A stretch of 64,000 nt of DNA from Mesorhizobium sp. CA8 (GCF_020164955.1 NZ_JAIUHG010000003.1:186001-250000), one strand, 5' to 3'. Shown: positions 41,945 to 52,002, counted from the stretch's first letter. Program-made: numbers and translations. The notes: generated by a model not told the origin, from the sequence alone.

Positions 41945-43258
41945 ATGGCTGAAGCGTTGCGTGTTGGAATTGCCGGCCTCGGCACGGTCGGTGCCTCGGT
42001 GGCGCGCGTTCTGCGCGACAAGGCGGCCGAGCTCACCCGCCAGTGCGGCCGCGACATCGTCGTGACGGCCATTTCAGCCCGTGACCCGAAGCGCGACCGC
42101 GGCATCGATCTGAGCGCCGCGAAATGGTTCGAGGACCCCGTCAAGCTGGCCGAAAAGGCCGATATTGACGTCTTCGTCGAGCTGATCGGCGGCGACGAGG
42201 GGCCGGCGCGGCTCTCGGTGAAGGCGGCGCTCGAAGCGGGCCGCCATGTCGTCAGCGCCAACAAGGCGCTGCTCGCCAAGCATGGCGTGGCGCTTGCCGA
42301 GATCGCCGAGAAGAAGGGCGTGCTGCTCAATTACGAGGCGGCGGTGGCCGGTGGCATCCCGGTCATCAAGACGATGCGCGAGGCAATGGCCGGCAATGCG
42401 GTTACGCGTGTCTTCGGCATCCTCAACGGCACCTGCAACTACATCCTGACCCGCATGGAAGCCGAAGGCATCTCCTTCGACGCCTGCCTGAAGGATGCGC
42501 AGCGGCTGGGCTACGCCGAGGCCGATCCGACCTTCGACATCGAAGGCCATGACACGGCGCACAAATTGTCCATTCTGACCAGCCTTGCCTTCGGCACCAG
42601 GATCGCCGCCAACGACATCTATATGGAAGGCATCTCCAACATCACCCAGGCCGACATCCGCGCGGCCGGCGATCTCGGCTATCGCATCAAGCTGCTCGGC
42701 GTCGCCCAGCGCACCGACAGCGGCATCGAGCAGCGCGTGCACCCGACCATGGTGCCGACGGCGTCGGTGATCGCGCAGGTGCATGGCGTGATCAACGCGG
42801 TGGCAATCGAGACCGACATTCTGGGCGAGCTCCTGCTTTCCGGTCCTGGCGCCGGCGGCAACGCCACCGCGTCGGCAGTCATCGGCGACATTGCCGATGT
42901 CGCCAAGAGCCGGCCCGGCTTCCAGCATGCCCCGGTGTTCGGCTGGCCGGCGAAGGAACTGAAGCCTTACAAGAAAGCGCAGATGCGCAGCCATGCCGGC
43001 GGCTATTTCATCCGGCTGACCGTGCATGACCGCACAGGCGTCTTCGCGGCCATCGCCAAGCGCATGGCCGACAATGACATCTCGCTGGAATCGATCGTTC
43101 AACAGGCGGCCGGCGCGGAAACGCAGGCGCAGAAGACGGTGATCCTCGTCACGCACGAGACGACGGAAGCGGCGGTGCGCAGGGCCGTCGAAGGCATCAC
43201 CAAGGACGGTCATCTGACCGACAAGCCGCAAGTGATCCGCATCGAGCGAGCGGAATAA
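41945..43258 (+). CDS. hom: Homoserine dehydrogenase
   Basis: 437 residues. Reduces aspartate semialdehyde to homoserine for Thr and Met synthesis. NAD(P) site GIAGLGTVGASVARV at the N-terminus; catalytic region NYEAAVAGGIPVIKTMRE and GHDTAHKLSIL; C-terminal ACT domain (about 350-430, VHDRTGVFAAIAKRMADNDI) giving threonine feedback control. No fused aspartokinase. Follows the aminotransferase gene. Confidence 0.96.
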   Translation: MAEALRVGIAGLGTVGASVARVLRDKAAELTRQCGRDIVVTAISARDPKRDRGIDLSAAKWFEDPVKLAEKADIDVFVELIGGDEGPARLSVKAALEAGRHVVSANKALLAKHGVALAEIAEKKGVLLNYEAAVAGGIPVIKTMREAMAGNAVTRVFGILNGTCNYILTRMEAEGISFDACLKDAQRLGYAEADPTFDIEGHDTAHKLSILTSLAFGTRIAANDIYMEGISNITQADIRAAGDLGYRIKLLGVAQRTDSGIEQRVHPTMVPTASVIAQVHGVINAVAIETDILGELLLSGPGAGGNATASAVIGDIADVAKSRPGFQHAPVFGWPAKELKPYKKAQMRSHAGGYFIRLTVHDRTGVFAAIAKRMADNDISLESIVQQAAGAETQAQKTVILVTHETTEAAVRRAVEGITKDGHLTDKPQVIRIERAE

Positions 43259-43375
43259 GCCAAGTCCGGTTCCGCCTTCAATCGATTGATTTCGCTCTCA
43301 TTTCGAAAAATGACCCGGCAAGTCTTGCCGTTGTCATGGAGCTTTGCCAGAAAAGCGCGCCTCTGGCGGGAGGCG

Positions 43376-43411
43376 GAGCAATTCCGGCGCTCAAAGGTTG
43401 TGGAATTGCTC
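43376..43411. repeat. Inverted repeat upstream of glpX
   Basis: GAGCAATTCC (43376-43385) and GGAATTGCTC (43402-43411). The GCAATTCC/GGAATTGC arms match those of the repeat at 16688-16730, so this is probably another dispersed element rather than a specific operator. Confidence 0.55.
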
Positions 43412-43439
43412 GAAGCAAACAGACACGAGGAATGCATCC

Positions 43440-44423
43440 ATGAACATCGCCCAGAACATCGCCGCCGGTCTCGACCGGATCCTTACGATGGAAGTCGTGC
43501 GTGTGACCGAACGGGCCGCTGTCGCGGCCGCCAGGCTGCGCGGGCGCGGCGATGAGAAGGCCGCCGATCAGGTGGCGGTGGACGCGATGCGCCAGGAGCT
43601 CAACCGGCTGGCGATCAAGGGCACGGTTGTGATCGGCGAGGGCAAGCGCGACGAGGCGCCGATGCTCTATATCGGCGAAGCGGTCGGCACCGGCAAAGGC
43701 CCCGCCGTCGACATCGCGCTCGATCCGCTCGAGGGCACGACGATCTGCGCCAAGAACCTGCCCAACGCGCTTGCCGTCATCGCGATCGCGGAAAAGGGCA
43801 GCCTGCTGTTCGCGCCCGACGTCTATATGGACAAGATCGCCATCAGCCCCGGCTATCCGGAAGACCTCATCGACATCGACGCCTCGCCGGCGGAAAACCT
43901 CGCCAATCTGGCCAAGGCCAAGGGCGTTGCCGTCTCCGACGTCACGGCCTGCATCCTTGACCGGCCGCGTCACGCCAGGCTGATCGAGGCCGTGCGCGCC
44001 ACGGGCGCCGCGATCCGGCTGATCGGCGACGGCGATGTCGCGGGTGTCATCCACACCACCGATCCCGACGAGACAGGCATCGACATCTATCTCGGCACCG
44101 GCGGCGCTCCGGAGGGCGTGCTGGCCGCGGCGGCGCTTCGCTGCACCGGCGGGCAGATGCTGGGCCGGCTGATCCTCGACACGCCGGAAAAGGTGGCGCG
44201 GGCGCAGAAGATGGGCATTTCCGACCCTAAGCGCATCTATCGCGCCCAGGACATGGCGCGAGGCGACGTGCTGTTCGCTGCGACCGGCGTCACTGACGGC
44301 AATTTGCTCGACGGGGTGAAGTTCGGCCGCACCTTCGTCACCACCCACACCATCGTGCTGCGCTCGTCCTCGCGCACGGTGCGCGAGATCAAGGCGCGTC
44401 ACCAGGATCTGGACAAGTTTTGA
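43440..44423 (+). CDS. glpX: Class II fructose-1,6-bisphosphatase
   Basis: 327 residues from ATG 43440 with GAGGAA upstream. Gluconeogenic bisphosphatase with GEGKRDEAPMLYIGE and DPLEGTT metal/phosphate motifs and GTGGAPEGVLAAAALRC. Placement after hom and before recJ is a typical order in rhizobia. The frame is open upstream to 43344 but the family start is MNIAQNIAAGLDR. Confidence 0.95.
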   Translation: MNIAQNIAAGLDRILTMEVVRVTERAAVAAARLRGRGDEKAADQVAVDAMRQELNRLAIKGTVVIGEGKRDEAPMLYIGEAVGTGKGPAVDIALDPLEGTTICAKNLPNALAVIAIAEKGSLLFAPDVYMDKIAISPGYPEDLIDIDASPAENLANLAKAKGVAVSDVTACILDRPRHARLIEAVRATGAAIRLIGDGDVAGVIHTTDPDETGIDIYLGTGGAPEGVLAAAALRCTGGQMLGRLILDTPEKVARAQKMGISDPKRIYRAQDMARGDVLFAATGVTDGNLLDGVKFGRTFVTTHTIVLRSSSRTVREIKARHQDLDKF

Positions 44424-44561
44424 TTTCGCCTTGCCCGGGCGCTTTTGCCGCAATCCGAGGAAACCTTCCACACCTTTCCCCGGATTGCTCGCCGCCCCGC
44501 AATTGCTCCGGCCGTCGCATATTGATATCTGCGCAAGGATGATGTGCAGACGGCGCGTCGC

Positions 44562-46346
44562 ATGACGGGCGAGAAACGGTTCTTCCTCGATGTCAGGCAG
44601 TCGGCGACCGGTGTTTCCTGGGAACACCGGCTGACTGAGCGCCAGGATATGGCCGCTTTGGCGATGGCGCAGGGCCATGGCGTGCCCGACATAGTGGCGC
44701 GGGTGCTTGCCGGGCGCGGCGTCAGCGTGGAACAGACCGCGCGCTTCCTCGACCCGACCATTCGCGAACTTTTGCCCAACCCAGCGTCGCTGACCGATAT
44801 GGAGAAAGCGGCGGCAAGGCTGGCCGACGCGATCGTCGCCCACGAAAAAGTGGCGATCTTCGGCGATTACGATGTCGACGGCGCGGCCTCGTCGGCGCTC
44901 TTAAAACGCTTTATCACGCATTTTTCCGTACTGTCCGAAATCTATATCCCGGACCGCATCTTCGAAGGCTACGGGCCCAATCCGGAAGCGATGCGGGACT
45001 TGATCTCGCGCGGCGCGAAGCTGATCGTCACCGTCGACTGCGGCACCAACAGCGCGACCTCGATCGAGGCGGCCAGAGCAGCCGGCGCCGACGTCGTGGT
45101 GCTCGACCATCACCAGGTCGGCGGCCCGCTGCCGGCGGCGGCGGCCGTGGTCAATCCCAATCGCGAGGACGACTTGTCGGGGCAGGGGCATCTGTGCGCC
45201 GCCGGCGTCGTCTTCCTGTGCCTGGTGCAGACGGCCAAGGTGCTGCGCGAGAGGCTACCCGACGCCGCGCCGGTCGACCTGCTTTCAATGCTCGATCTGG
45301 TGGCCCTGGCGACGGTCTGCGATGTGGTGCCGCTCACCGGCGTCAACCGCGCCTTCGTGGTCAAGGGGCTGCAGGTGTTGCGCCAACAAAAGAATGAGGG
45401 GCTGGCGGCGTTGGCGCGGGTCTCGCGCATCGGCGAGCCGATCAACACCTTCCATCTGTCCTTCCTGATCGGCCCTCGCATCAATGCCGGCGGCCGCATC
45501 GGCGATGCCGCGCTTGGCAGCCGGCTTTTGGCTACCGACGATCCCGTCGAGGCGGCAAGCATCGCCGAGACGCTGGACCGGTTGAACCAGGAACGGCAGC
45601 AGATGGAGCAGGAGATGCTGGCGCAGGCGCGGGCCGAGGCCGATGCGGAGCTTGCCGGCGGCAACGGCCCCGCCGTCATCGTGACGGCCAGCAACAGCTG
45701 GCACCCCGGCATCGTCGGGCTGATCGCCTCGCGGCTCAAGGATTATGCGCGCCGGCCGGCCTTTGCCATCGCCTTCAATTCGACCGGCATCGGCACGGGC
45801 TCCGGCCGTTCGGTGACCGGCTTCGACCTCGGCCGGCTGGTGCGCGAGGCGGCGACGGCCGGACTGATCGTCAAGGGCGGCGGTCATGCGATGGCCGCCG
45901 GCATCACCGTCGAGCGCGCGAAGCTCGGCGAGTTGCGCGCCTTCTTCGAGGAGCGCGCCGCGGCCGACGTGTTCCGGCTGCAGAATGAGGAAAGCCTGGC
46001 GATCGACGGCGCCCTGGCCGCCGAGGGCGCCACGATCGCTCTGCTCGACGCGCTAGAGAAAGCCGGGCCGTTCGGGGCCGGGCACATCGCGCCGGTGTTC
46101 GTGTTGCCGCGCCACCGGCTGACCGATGCGCGCGCGATCGGCACCAATCACATTCGGGTGGACCTGCAGTCGCAAAGCGGCGGCAACATCCAAGCCATTG
46201 CGTTCCGTGCCGTCGACACGGCGCTCGGTGAATTCCTGTTTAAAAACAGGGGCAGGACCGTGCATATCGCCGGTTCGTTGTCGGGCAATTACTGGAACGG
46301 CAACCGCACGGTGCAGTTTCGCATCAGCGATGCGGCGCTGGCGTAA
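44562..46346 (+). CDS. recJ: Single-stranded-DNA-specific exonuclease RecJ
   Basis: 594 residues from ATG 44562 (an in-frame ATG lies six codons earlier). 5'-3' ssDNA exonuclease of recombination and mismatch repair. DHH phosphoesterase motifs: GDYDVDGAASS, VTVDCGTN, VVLDHHQ; DHHA1 motif KGGGHAMAAG; C-terminal OB-like domain (about 470-594). Complete and of normal length. Confidence 0.95.
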   Translation: MTGEKRFFLDVRQSATGVSWEHRLTERQDMAALAMAQGHGVPDIVARVLAGRGVSVEQTARFLDPTIRELLPNPASLTDMEKAAARLADAIVAHEKVAIFGDYDVDGAASSALLKRFITHFSVLSEIYIPDRIFEGYGPNPEAMRDLISRGAKLIVTVDCGTNSATSIEAARAAGADVVVLDHHQVGGPLPAAAAVVNPNREDDLSGQGHLCAAGVVFLCLVQTAKVLRERLPDAAPVDLLSMLDLVALATVCDVVPLTGVNRAFVVKGLQVLRQQKNEGLAALARVSRIGEPINTFHLSFLIGPRINAGGRIGDAALGSRLLATDDPVEAASIAETLDRLNQERQQMEQEMLAQARAEADAELAGGNGPAVIVTASNSWHPGIVGLIASRLKDYARRPAFAIAFNSTGIGTGSGRSVTGFDLGRLVREAATAGLIVKGGGHAMAAGITVERAKLGELRAFFEERAAADVFRLQNEESLAIDGALAAEGATIALLDALEKAGPFGAGHIAPVFVLPRHRLTDARAIGTNHIRVDLQSQSGGNIQAIAFRAVDTALGEFLFKNRGRTVHIAGSLSGNYWNGNRTVQFRISDAALA

Positions 46347-46401
46347 GGTGGGCTGATATTCAGGTGATGCCGGCCACCTTGAGAATGGCGGTGGACTGCA
46401 A

Positions 46402-47370
46402 TCACACCAGAACGGACTGCAGCCGGGTCAGTTCGCTGATCTGCGCCTTCGTCGCCTGGTAGCCGATGCTGATCGCCTCGTCGGCGCGGTGGAATTCGGT
46501 CAGGCCGATATGGCTGAGTTTCGGCTGCAGCGACATATCCGGTGGGTCGCCGGCCAGTCTGGCGCGCGAAATCCGGTCCTGGATGATGTTGAACGCCTCG
46601 ACCATCACGCCGGTGATGCCAAGGCGGGTATGATGGGCCTGATGTTCCGGCTGGCCGGATCTCGGCGCGTCATTCTCTACGACCAGTTCACCGGCGCTGT
46701 GCTTTATCACGGCCGCGCGGCCGAACAGGTCGTAGTGCAGGTTGACGGCGACGACGAGCGGCTGCTCATAGGCGCGGCAGACCGACACAGGCACCGGATT
46801 GACCAGCGCGCCGTCGACCAGGATGCGGCCGTTGCAGTTCACCGGTTCGAAAACGCCCGGCAGCGCGTAGGAAGCGCGCATGGCGGTGATCAGCGAGCCA
46901 TTCGACAGCCAGATCTCATGGCCGGTGCGAATTTCCGAGGTGACGGCGACAAAGGGCTTCGACAAGTTCTCGAAGCGGACGCCGGCCAGATGCTCGCGCA
47001 GCCGCGCGTCGAGCTTCATGCCGCCGAACAGACCGCTGCCGCGCAGATTGAGATCAAGAAGGCCGAAGATGCGCCGCTTGGTCAGGCTTCGGGCAAACTC
47101 CTCCAGCTCGTCGAGCTTACCGGCAAGATAGCAGCCGCCGACCAGCGCGCCGATCGAGGTGCCGGCAATCATCGATACTTCGATGCCGGCCTCGTCGAGC
47201 GCGCGCAGCACGCCGATATGAGCCCAGCCCCTGGCGCAACCGCCGCCGAGCGCCAGCGAAATGCCGATTTTCTTCTGAGACTTCGGGTCAGATGCGCCGC
47301 CGGACGATGCCGGGCCATTGGCCTCCCGAACGTCAGGTCTGCTGCGCAATGACGCCCATTCGAGCATCAT
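46402..47370 (-). CDS. Patatin-like phospholipase family protein
   Basis: 322 residues. Lipid acyl hydrolase fold with ALGGGCARGWAHIGVLRALD (oxyanion hole), the nucleophile Ser in AGTSIGALVGG and the catalytic Asp in VDGALVNP. RssA-like bacterial patatin, likely cytosolic or membrane-associated. Stands alone between recJ (convergent) and hisI. Confidence 0.9.
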   Translation of the reverse strand: MMLEWASLRSRPDVREANGPASSGGASDPKSQKKIGISLALGGGCARGWAHIGVLRALDEAGIEVSMIAGTSIGALVGGCYLAGKLDELEEFARSLTKRRIFGLLDLNLRGSGLFGGMKLDARLREHLAGVRFENLSKPFVAVTSEIRTGHEIWLSNGSLITAMRASYALPGVFEPVNCNGRILVDGALVNPVPVSVCRAYEQPLVVAVNLHYDLFGRAAVIKHSAGELVVENDAPRSGQPEHQAHHTRLGITGVMVEAFNIIQDRISRARLAGDPPDMSLQPKLSHIGLTEFHRADEAISIGYQATKAQISELTRLQSVLV

Positions 47371-47451
47371 GATCTCCCTTGTCCCATATCCCTTCTACCA
47401 AAAGGATATTTGAGAATAGTGAATCTGAGTGGTTTGTGAATATCGAATGGT

Positions 47452-47910
47452 TCACACCGGCTTCAGATACGTCTGGTTCGCATCGAACAGCAGCTTGCTG
47501 CCATCGCCGGCAAGCACCGCTTTGCCGTCGCTGAGCCCCACCGTCCGATAAAAACAAGAACGCCGTCCGGTGTGGCAGGTTGCGTCGTGGCCCAACACTT
47601 TGACGCGCAACCATATCGCGTCTTGGTCACAATCCGTGCGCATCTCGACGACCTGCTGGAAATTGCCCGAGGTCTCGCCCTTCTTCCACAGCGCGTTGCG
47701 CGAGCGCGACCAGTAATGGGCAATGCCGGTCTCGAGCGTAAGCGCCAGCGCCTCGGCGTTCATATGCGCGACCATCAACAGCATGCCGTCGCCGGCATCG
47801 GTGACGACGACGGTGACGAGGCCTGCGGCATCGAAGCGCGGAGATAGGACGGAGCCTTCCTCCAACGCTTTCTTGTCGGACGGGGCTTTGGGGAATTGCA
47901 GTGCCGACAT
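47452..47910 (-). CDS. hisI: Phosphoribosyl-AMP cyclohydrolase
   Basis: 152 residues. Third step of histidine synthesis. Metal-binding [11 protein letters not shown] and Zn-binding Cys in [16 protein letters not shown], and the [17 protein letters not shown] substrate block. There is no fused HisE domain, as usual in alphaproteobacteria. Follows folE on the same strand (43 bp), a common arrangement in rhizobia. Confidence 0.95.
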   Translation of the reverse strand: MSALQFPKAPSDKKALEEGSVLSPRFDAAGLVTVVVTDAGDGMLLMVAHMNAEALALTLETGIAHYWSRSRNALWKKGETSGNFQQVVEMRTDCDQDAIWLRVKVLGHDATCHTGRRSCFYRTVGLSDGKAVLAGDGSKLLFDANQTYLKPV

Positions 47911-47953
47911 CGCCGGTCGATCTTTCTTTCTAGTGGCAGGCGATGGCCGGCGA

Positions 47954-48586
47954 TCAGCCGCCTGCGCGCACCATGGTGACGAAACGGACCTGCTCCTCGG
48001 GCGTATCCTTGAAGACGCCCGTGAAGGTCGAGGTCAGCGTGGTCGAATCCTGCTTGCGGATGCCGCGCATGGCCATGCACATATGCTCGGCCTCGAGCAT
48101 GACGGCGACGCCGCGCGGGTTGAGCACGTCCTGGATGACGCCGGCGATCTGCGCGGTCATTGCCTCCTGCGTCTGCAGGCGGTGCGCGAAGATGTCGACA
48201 ACGCGCGCGATCTTCGACAGGCCGACCACCTTGCCGTCCGGCAGATAGCCGACATGCGCCTTGCCGATGATCGGCACCATGTGATGCTCGCAATGCGAAT
48301 GGAATTTTATGTTCCTGACGATGACGAGATCGTCATAGCCCGCGACTTCCTCGAAGGTGCGGCCAAGCTCGTCGGCCGGGCACATGTCATAGCCGTTGAA
48401 CATTTCGCGGAAGGCTTTGGTGACGCGCTTGGGCGTGTCGACCAGACCTTCGCGGTCCGGATTGTCGCCGGTCCAGCGCAAAAGCGTGCGCACGGCGGCC
48501 TCGACCTCGGCTTCGCTCGGCCGGTCGGTGACGGGCTTTTCCAAATATTCGGACGGGGGCATGATTTTCTTGATGACGGCATCCAT
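47954..48586 (-). CDS. folE: GTP cyclohydrolase I
   Basis: 210 residues from ATG 48586. Converts GTP to dihydroneopterin triphosphate for folate and related pterins. Active-site and zinc residues in [20 protein letters not shown] and the helix [28 protein letters not shown] carries the second zinc Cys. The open frame extends upstream to 48787 but that extension is not conserved-looking. Confidence 0.95.
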   Translation of the reverse strand: MDAVIKKIMPPSEYLEKPVTDRPSEAEVEAAVRTLLRWTGDNPDREGLVDTPKRVTKAFREMFNGYDMCPADELGRTFEEVAGYDDLVIVRNIKFHSHCEHHMVPIIGKAHVGYLPDGKVVGLSKIARVVDIFAHRLQTQEAMTAQIAGVIQDVLNPRGVAVMLEAEHMCMAMRGIRKQDSTTLTSTFTGVFKDTPEEQVRFVTMVRAGG

Positions 48587-48822
48587 AAAGGCGTCTCCCG
48601 TAGTCCCACTCAAAGGTGGGACGAGTTGAACGGACCACGACCTTTTGGGTGAAAATCGCCCATTTCCATCCCGCAAGCGGCGTGAACAGATGAGCAAGGA
48701 CAATGGCTTCCAGTCGCCTTGTCGATGCCCGACTGCCAACATTATATATGGGCACAGCAGAGCGAAAGGAAGACGCGAGAGCGGCAAAGCCTGTTCGCTG
48801 GGCGGCGACGGATTGGAAAAAT

Positions 48823-49269
48823 ATGATCGACGACGTCTACAATGCGAAAATTCTCGGATTCGCCGGGAATATAGGGCGGATCGGCCGGCTGGACGATGCC
48901 GATGCGACCGCCAGGGCGCATTCCAAATTGTGCGGCTCCACCGTCACCGTCGACCTCAAGATGGACGGCGATGTGGTGACCGATTTCGCCCATGACGTGA
49001 AGGCCTGCGCGCTCGGCCAGGCCTCGTCCTCGATCATGGCCCAGCATGTGGTCGGCGCCAGCGCTGACGAATTGCGCGCCGTGCGCGAAACCATGCTGAA
49101 GATGCTGAAGGAGAATGGCGCGCCGCCGGAAGGCCGCTTCGCCGACCTCAAATATCTGGAACCGGTACGCGACTACAAGGCGCGCCACGCCTCGACCATG
49201 CTGACCTTCGATGCGGTGGTCGACGCGATCGGCCAGATCGAGAAGAAGCGCGCCGGAAAGGCGGCTTGA
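48823..49269 (+). CDS. NifU/IscU-like iron-sulfur scaffold protein
   Basis: 148 residues from ATG 48823. N-terminal NifU-like fold with the three Cys positions expected of Fe-S scaffolds visible in part: [23 protein letters not shown], and only a late [15 protein letters not shown] region without a clear third Cys. The missing third Cys suggests either a divergent scaffold or a different role. Divergent from folE. Confidence 0.82.
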   Translation: MIDDVYNAKILGFAGNIGRIGRLDDADATARAHSKLCGSTVTVDLKMDGDVVTDFAHDVKACALGQASSSIMAQHVVGASADELRAVRETMLKMLKENGAPPEGRFADLKYLEPVRDYKARHASTMLTFDAVVDAIGQIEKKRAGKAA

Positions 49270-49278
49270 ACATAGCGC

Positions 49279-50184
49279 TTAGGCCGCTCCCCTGGTGACA
49301 GCGAACTCGCTTCGGATCCAGTCGGCGAACGCCTTGGCGGGTTCCGGCAGGTCCGTCATGCTCCTGGCCACCAGCCAATAGGCACCGGAAGCGACATCGA
49401 TTTCGAACGGCTTGATCAAAGTGCCCGACGCGAGCTCCTCGCCGACCTGCAACAGATCGCCGAGCGCCACGCCATGTCCGAGCAGCGCGGCCTGTTTCGA
49501 AAGCGAGACATCGGCCAGCATCGGGCCACGTGCAGGCACCGCCTCGGCGGGCACGCCAGCGGCCTGGAACCAGCGCGCCCAACCCTGGCGGTTTTCCTCA
49601 TGCAGCAGCGTGTAATGGCGAAGGTCGATCGGCTTTTCGAGCGGAGGGCCGGAGGCGAGCAGCGCCGGCGACAGAACCGGTGAATCGACGGTCGAGGCCA
49701 AGCGCTCGGCCTCGCTGCGCGGCCATGAGGTGGCGTGCGCGCTGAAGCGCAGGGCAAGCTCGGGCTGATCGCTGCGGAACTCGATCGGCCGTGGATCGAC
49801 TTCGAGGGACACATCAATGTCGGGCCGCAACTGGCGAAAACGATTGAGCCGAGGCAGCAGCCATATGGCGGCAAGGGATGGTTCGACGCTGACGCGGACA
49901 ATCGCCTGCGCCGGCGAGGCCGTGAGCTCCGAAAGCACGCGGTCGATGTCGTCGAAGCTTCTGACCAATCGGTCGAGCAGCAGATGTCCCGCATCCGTCA
50001 GCTCGACGCGGCGATGGAGGCGCAGAAACAGCGGTCTGCCCAAGAAGGTCTCAAGCTCGCGTATCTGCCGGCTGATCGCGGCCTGCGAGACGTAAAGCTC
50101 CTCGGCCGCCCGGCTGAAACTCAAATGCCGGCCGGCCGTCTCGAAGCTCCTGAGCGCTGTCAGCGGCAGCCGGCCACGCTTCAT
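49279..50184 (-). CDS. LysR-family transcriptional regulator (GcvA-like)
   Basis: 301 residues from ATG 50184 (an upstream in-frame ATG at 50199 adds five residues). N-terminal winged HTH LSFSRAAEELYVSQAAISRQ; C-terminal periplasmic-binding-like effector domain. The wHTH sequence PLTALRSFETAGRHLSFSRA is typical of the GcvA subgroup. A small gene starts 93 bp away on the other strand, the usual position of a LysR target. Confidence 0.92.
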   Translation of the reverse strand: MKRGRLPLTALRSFETAGRHLSFSRAAEELYVSQAAISRQIRELETFLGRPLFLRLHRRVELTDAGHLLLDRLVRSFDDIDRVLSELTASPAQAIVRVSVEPSLAAIWLLPRLNRFRQLRPDIDVSLEVDPRPIEFRSDQPELALRFSAHATSWPRSEAERLASTVDSPVLSPALLASGPPLEKPIDLRHYTLLHEENRQGWARWFQAAGVPAEAVPARGPMLADVSLSKQAALLGHGVALGDLLQVGEELASGTLIKPFEIDVASGAYWLVARSMTDLPEPAKAFADWIRSEFAVTRGAA

Positions 50185-50276
50185 GTCGCATAACCTCAAG
50201 TTATTCGACGCGGAAATTATACTCGTTTGAGAGGGAAGGCCAGCGGCAGTCTAATCCGTTTCAAAGGAGACCTGCC

Positions 50277-50438
50277 ATGAACGAGTTCCTGGCCATTTTC
50301 AGCGACGTGATACGGATAGCTACCTTCCAATGGCACGGCGAAGTCGTGCGCGGCGAACACCACCATAACTGTCGCGATCTTCCCCATCACCATCGCCCAT
50401 GGGACGGCAGTCATCCCGTCCGGCACTCCAGACCTTGA
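50277..50438 (+). CDS. His-rich 53-aa protein divergent from the LysR gene
   Basis: A strong AAAGGAG site precedes the ATG. The protein begins MNEFLAIFSDVIRIATFQWH and has histidine clusters (GEHHHN, PHHHRP) and a single Cys, suggesting metal binding. It is transcribed divergently from the LysR-family regulator and may be its target. Too short for most gene callers. The 3' end overlaps the open frame leading into yidD. Confidence 0.6.
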   Translation: MNEFLAIFSDVIRIATFQWHGEVVRGEHHHNCRDLPHHHRPWDGSHPVRHSRP

Positions 50439-50503
50439 GGGCAAAAGCATTGCGTTTCAGCGCCGAAGCCCACATCTATCGCAGTGAAACAGGCTGCGGA
50501 GCG

Positions 50504-50878
50504 ATGGGCGACCATTCCGGACATACGCACGGCACCCGGCCGATGCAACACGGGCGCAACTGGACGGGGCCCTGGCGCAAGACACCCGGGCGCGTCCTGG
50601 GCACGTCGCTCGTGCGCCTCTATCAACTGACGCTCTCAGGCTTCGTCGGCAACAGCTGCCGGCACCTGCCGACCTGCTCCGAATATGCCCACGAGGCGAT
50701 TGCCCGCCATGGCCTGTGGGCGGGCGGCTGGATGGGACTGTTCCGGGTGCTGCGCTGCGGGCCGTTCGGAACGCATGGCCTCGACCGCGTGCCGGAGACG
50801 CTCGAGGCGCGTTATGTCTGGTTCATGCCCTGGCGCTACTGGCATATCGGCAAAACGCACAGCGAACCCGAAATCTAG
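50504..50878 (+). CDS. yidD: Membrane protein insertion efficiency factor YidD
   Basis: 124 residues from ATG 50504 (other in-frame starts at 50399 and 50543). The YidD core is RLYQLTLSGFVGNSCRHLPT, then CSEYAHEAIARHG and RCGPFGTHGLDRVPE. YidD assists Sec/YidC membrane insertion. The N-terminal His-containing extension (MGDHSGHTHGTRPMQHGRN) is longer than in many homologues, so the start is uncertain. Confidence 0.9.
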   Translation: MGDHSGHTHGTRPMQHGRNWTGPWRKTPGRVLGTSLVRLYQLTLSGFVGNSCRHLPTCSEYAHEAIARHGLWAGGWMGLFRVLRCGPFGTHGLDRVPETLEARYVWFMPWRYWHIGKTHSEPEI

Positions 50879-51023
50879 TTGCTTCGCCGTCCCGCGCGAC
50901 GCCGACTTTAACGGTCCGGTAGGGTTAACGCGAAGCTGCACGAACACTGCGAATTTGAGACAAAATCGAGACAAGTCGCCTCGCTAAGCCGCTCCCGTAA
51001 TCTCATACCGGAGTGACTTCGCC

Positions 51024-51836
51024 ATGCGCCAGATGGACCGCTACCCCTTCATTTTCGCCATCGTCCTTTTCCTTCTGGCCTGGATGCTGGGCTTGCCTGT
51101 GCGGGCGCAATCGGCGCCGCTCGGCGACATCCACTGCACGCTGATCCAGGACCAGCAAAGCGGCGCGACACTTTACCAGGATGGCGTCTGCGACCAGCGC
51201 GTCAGCCCGGCCTCGACGTTCAAGGTGCCCCTGGCGCTGATCGGCTACGATGCCGGCATCCTGAGCGACCAGCATACGCCGAGCTGGGAGTACAAGCCGG
51301 AGTTCAAGGCGGCGAAGCGCGACCAAAAGACCGTCGATCCGACGATCTGGGAACGCGATTCCATCGTCTGGTACTCGCGCGAAATCACGCGGAGGCTCGG
51401 CGTAGAGAAGTTCGCCGGCTACCTGTCGAAATTCGGCTATGGCAACAAGGACGTCTCGGGCGATGCCGGCAAGGGCAATGGGCTGACGCAATCCTGGATC
51501 AATTCCTCGCTCGAAATATCGCCGGTCGAGCAGACGGCTTTTCTGCGCGAGCTGCTCGCTGGCACGATGCCGGTGTCGGCGAAGGCGCATGAGATGACCA
51601 GGGCTATCCTGCCGACCTTCGCGGCAGGGGACTGGACGGTGCAAGGCAAGACAGGCAGCACCAGGCTCGGCCAGGACGGCAAGCGCTCGCTCGGCTGGTT
51701 CGTCGGCTGGGCCGGGAAGGACGGCCGTCGCATCGTCTTTGCAAGACTGGTCGTCGATGCCAAGCGTACCGGAGAGCCGAAGGGTCTCGCGACACGGGCG
51801 GCGTTCCTGAAGGATTTGCCCGGCCTCACCAAATAG
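51024..51836 (+). CDS. Class D (OXA-type) beta-lactamase
   Basis: 270 residues with an N-terminal signal/anchor helix ([20 protein letters not shown]). All class D motifs are present: STFK with the nucleophile Ser (residues 64-67), SIV (S-x-V) in [15 protein letters not shown] (YGN motif), and GKTGS (KTG). Secreted penicillin-hydrolysing serine enzyme, or a related penicillin-binding protein. It is flanked by chromosomal housekeeping genes, with no mobile sequences nearby, so it looks intrinsic. Confidence 0.92.
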   Translation: MRQMDRYPFIFAIVLFLLAWMLGLPVRAQSAPLGDIHCTLIQDQQSGATLYQDGVCDQRVSPASTFKVPLALIGYDAGILSDQHTPSWEYKPEFKAAKRDQKTVDPTIWERDSIVWYSREITRRLGVEKFAGYLSKFGYGNKDVSGDAGKGNGLTQSWINSSLEISPVEQTAFLRELLAGTMPVSAKAHEMTRAILPTFAAGDWTVQGKTGSTRLGQDGKRSLGWFVGWAGKDGRRIVFARLVVDAKRTGEPKGLATRAAFLKDLPGLTK

Positions 51837-51930
51837 AACGGCCTATCAAATAGATGGCTGGCGGCTTTACGGCGGAGGAAACTCCTCATAAAAGACTGCC
51901 GCTGCCGGACGCCTCCGGCTGACCCTCTGC

Positions 51931-51960
51931 ATGCCGCAACGCATCCTGCGGCATCGCATT
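51931..51960 (+). terminator. Hairpin upstream of thrS
   Basis: ATGCCGCA and TGCGGCAT arms about eight bases apart, then CGCATTTC. It may terminate beta-lactamase transcripts; the T tract is weak. Confidence 0.4.
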
Positions 51961-52002
51961 TCACCACCCGCGCTCGTTTGCGGGACTGGATAGGAGAACC
52001 CG

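Noticed and set aside
42074..43231. Minus-strand frame opposite hom
   Set aside because: Homoserine dehydrogenase is unmistakable on the other strand.
51837..52002. T-box or other leader riboswitch before thrS
   Set aside because: Only one simple hairpin; no T-box sequence or specifier structure, and T-boxes are not expected in alphaproteobacteria.
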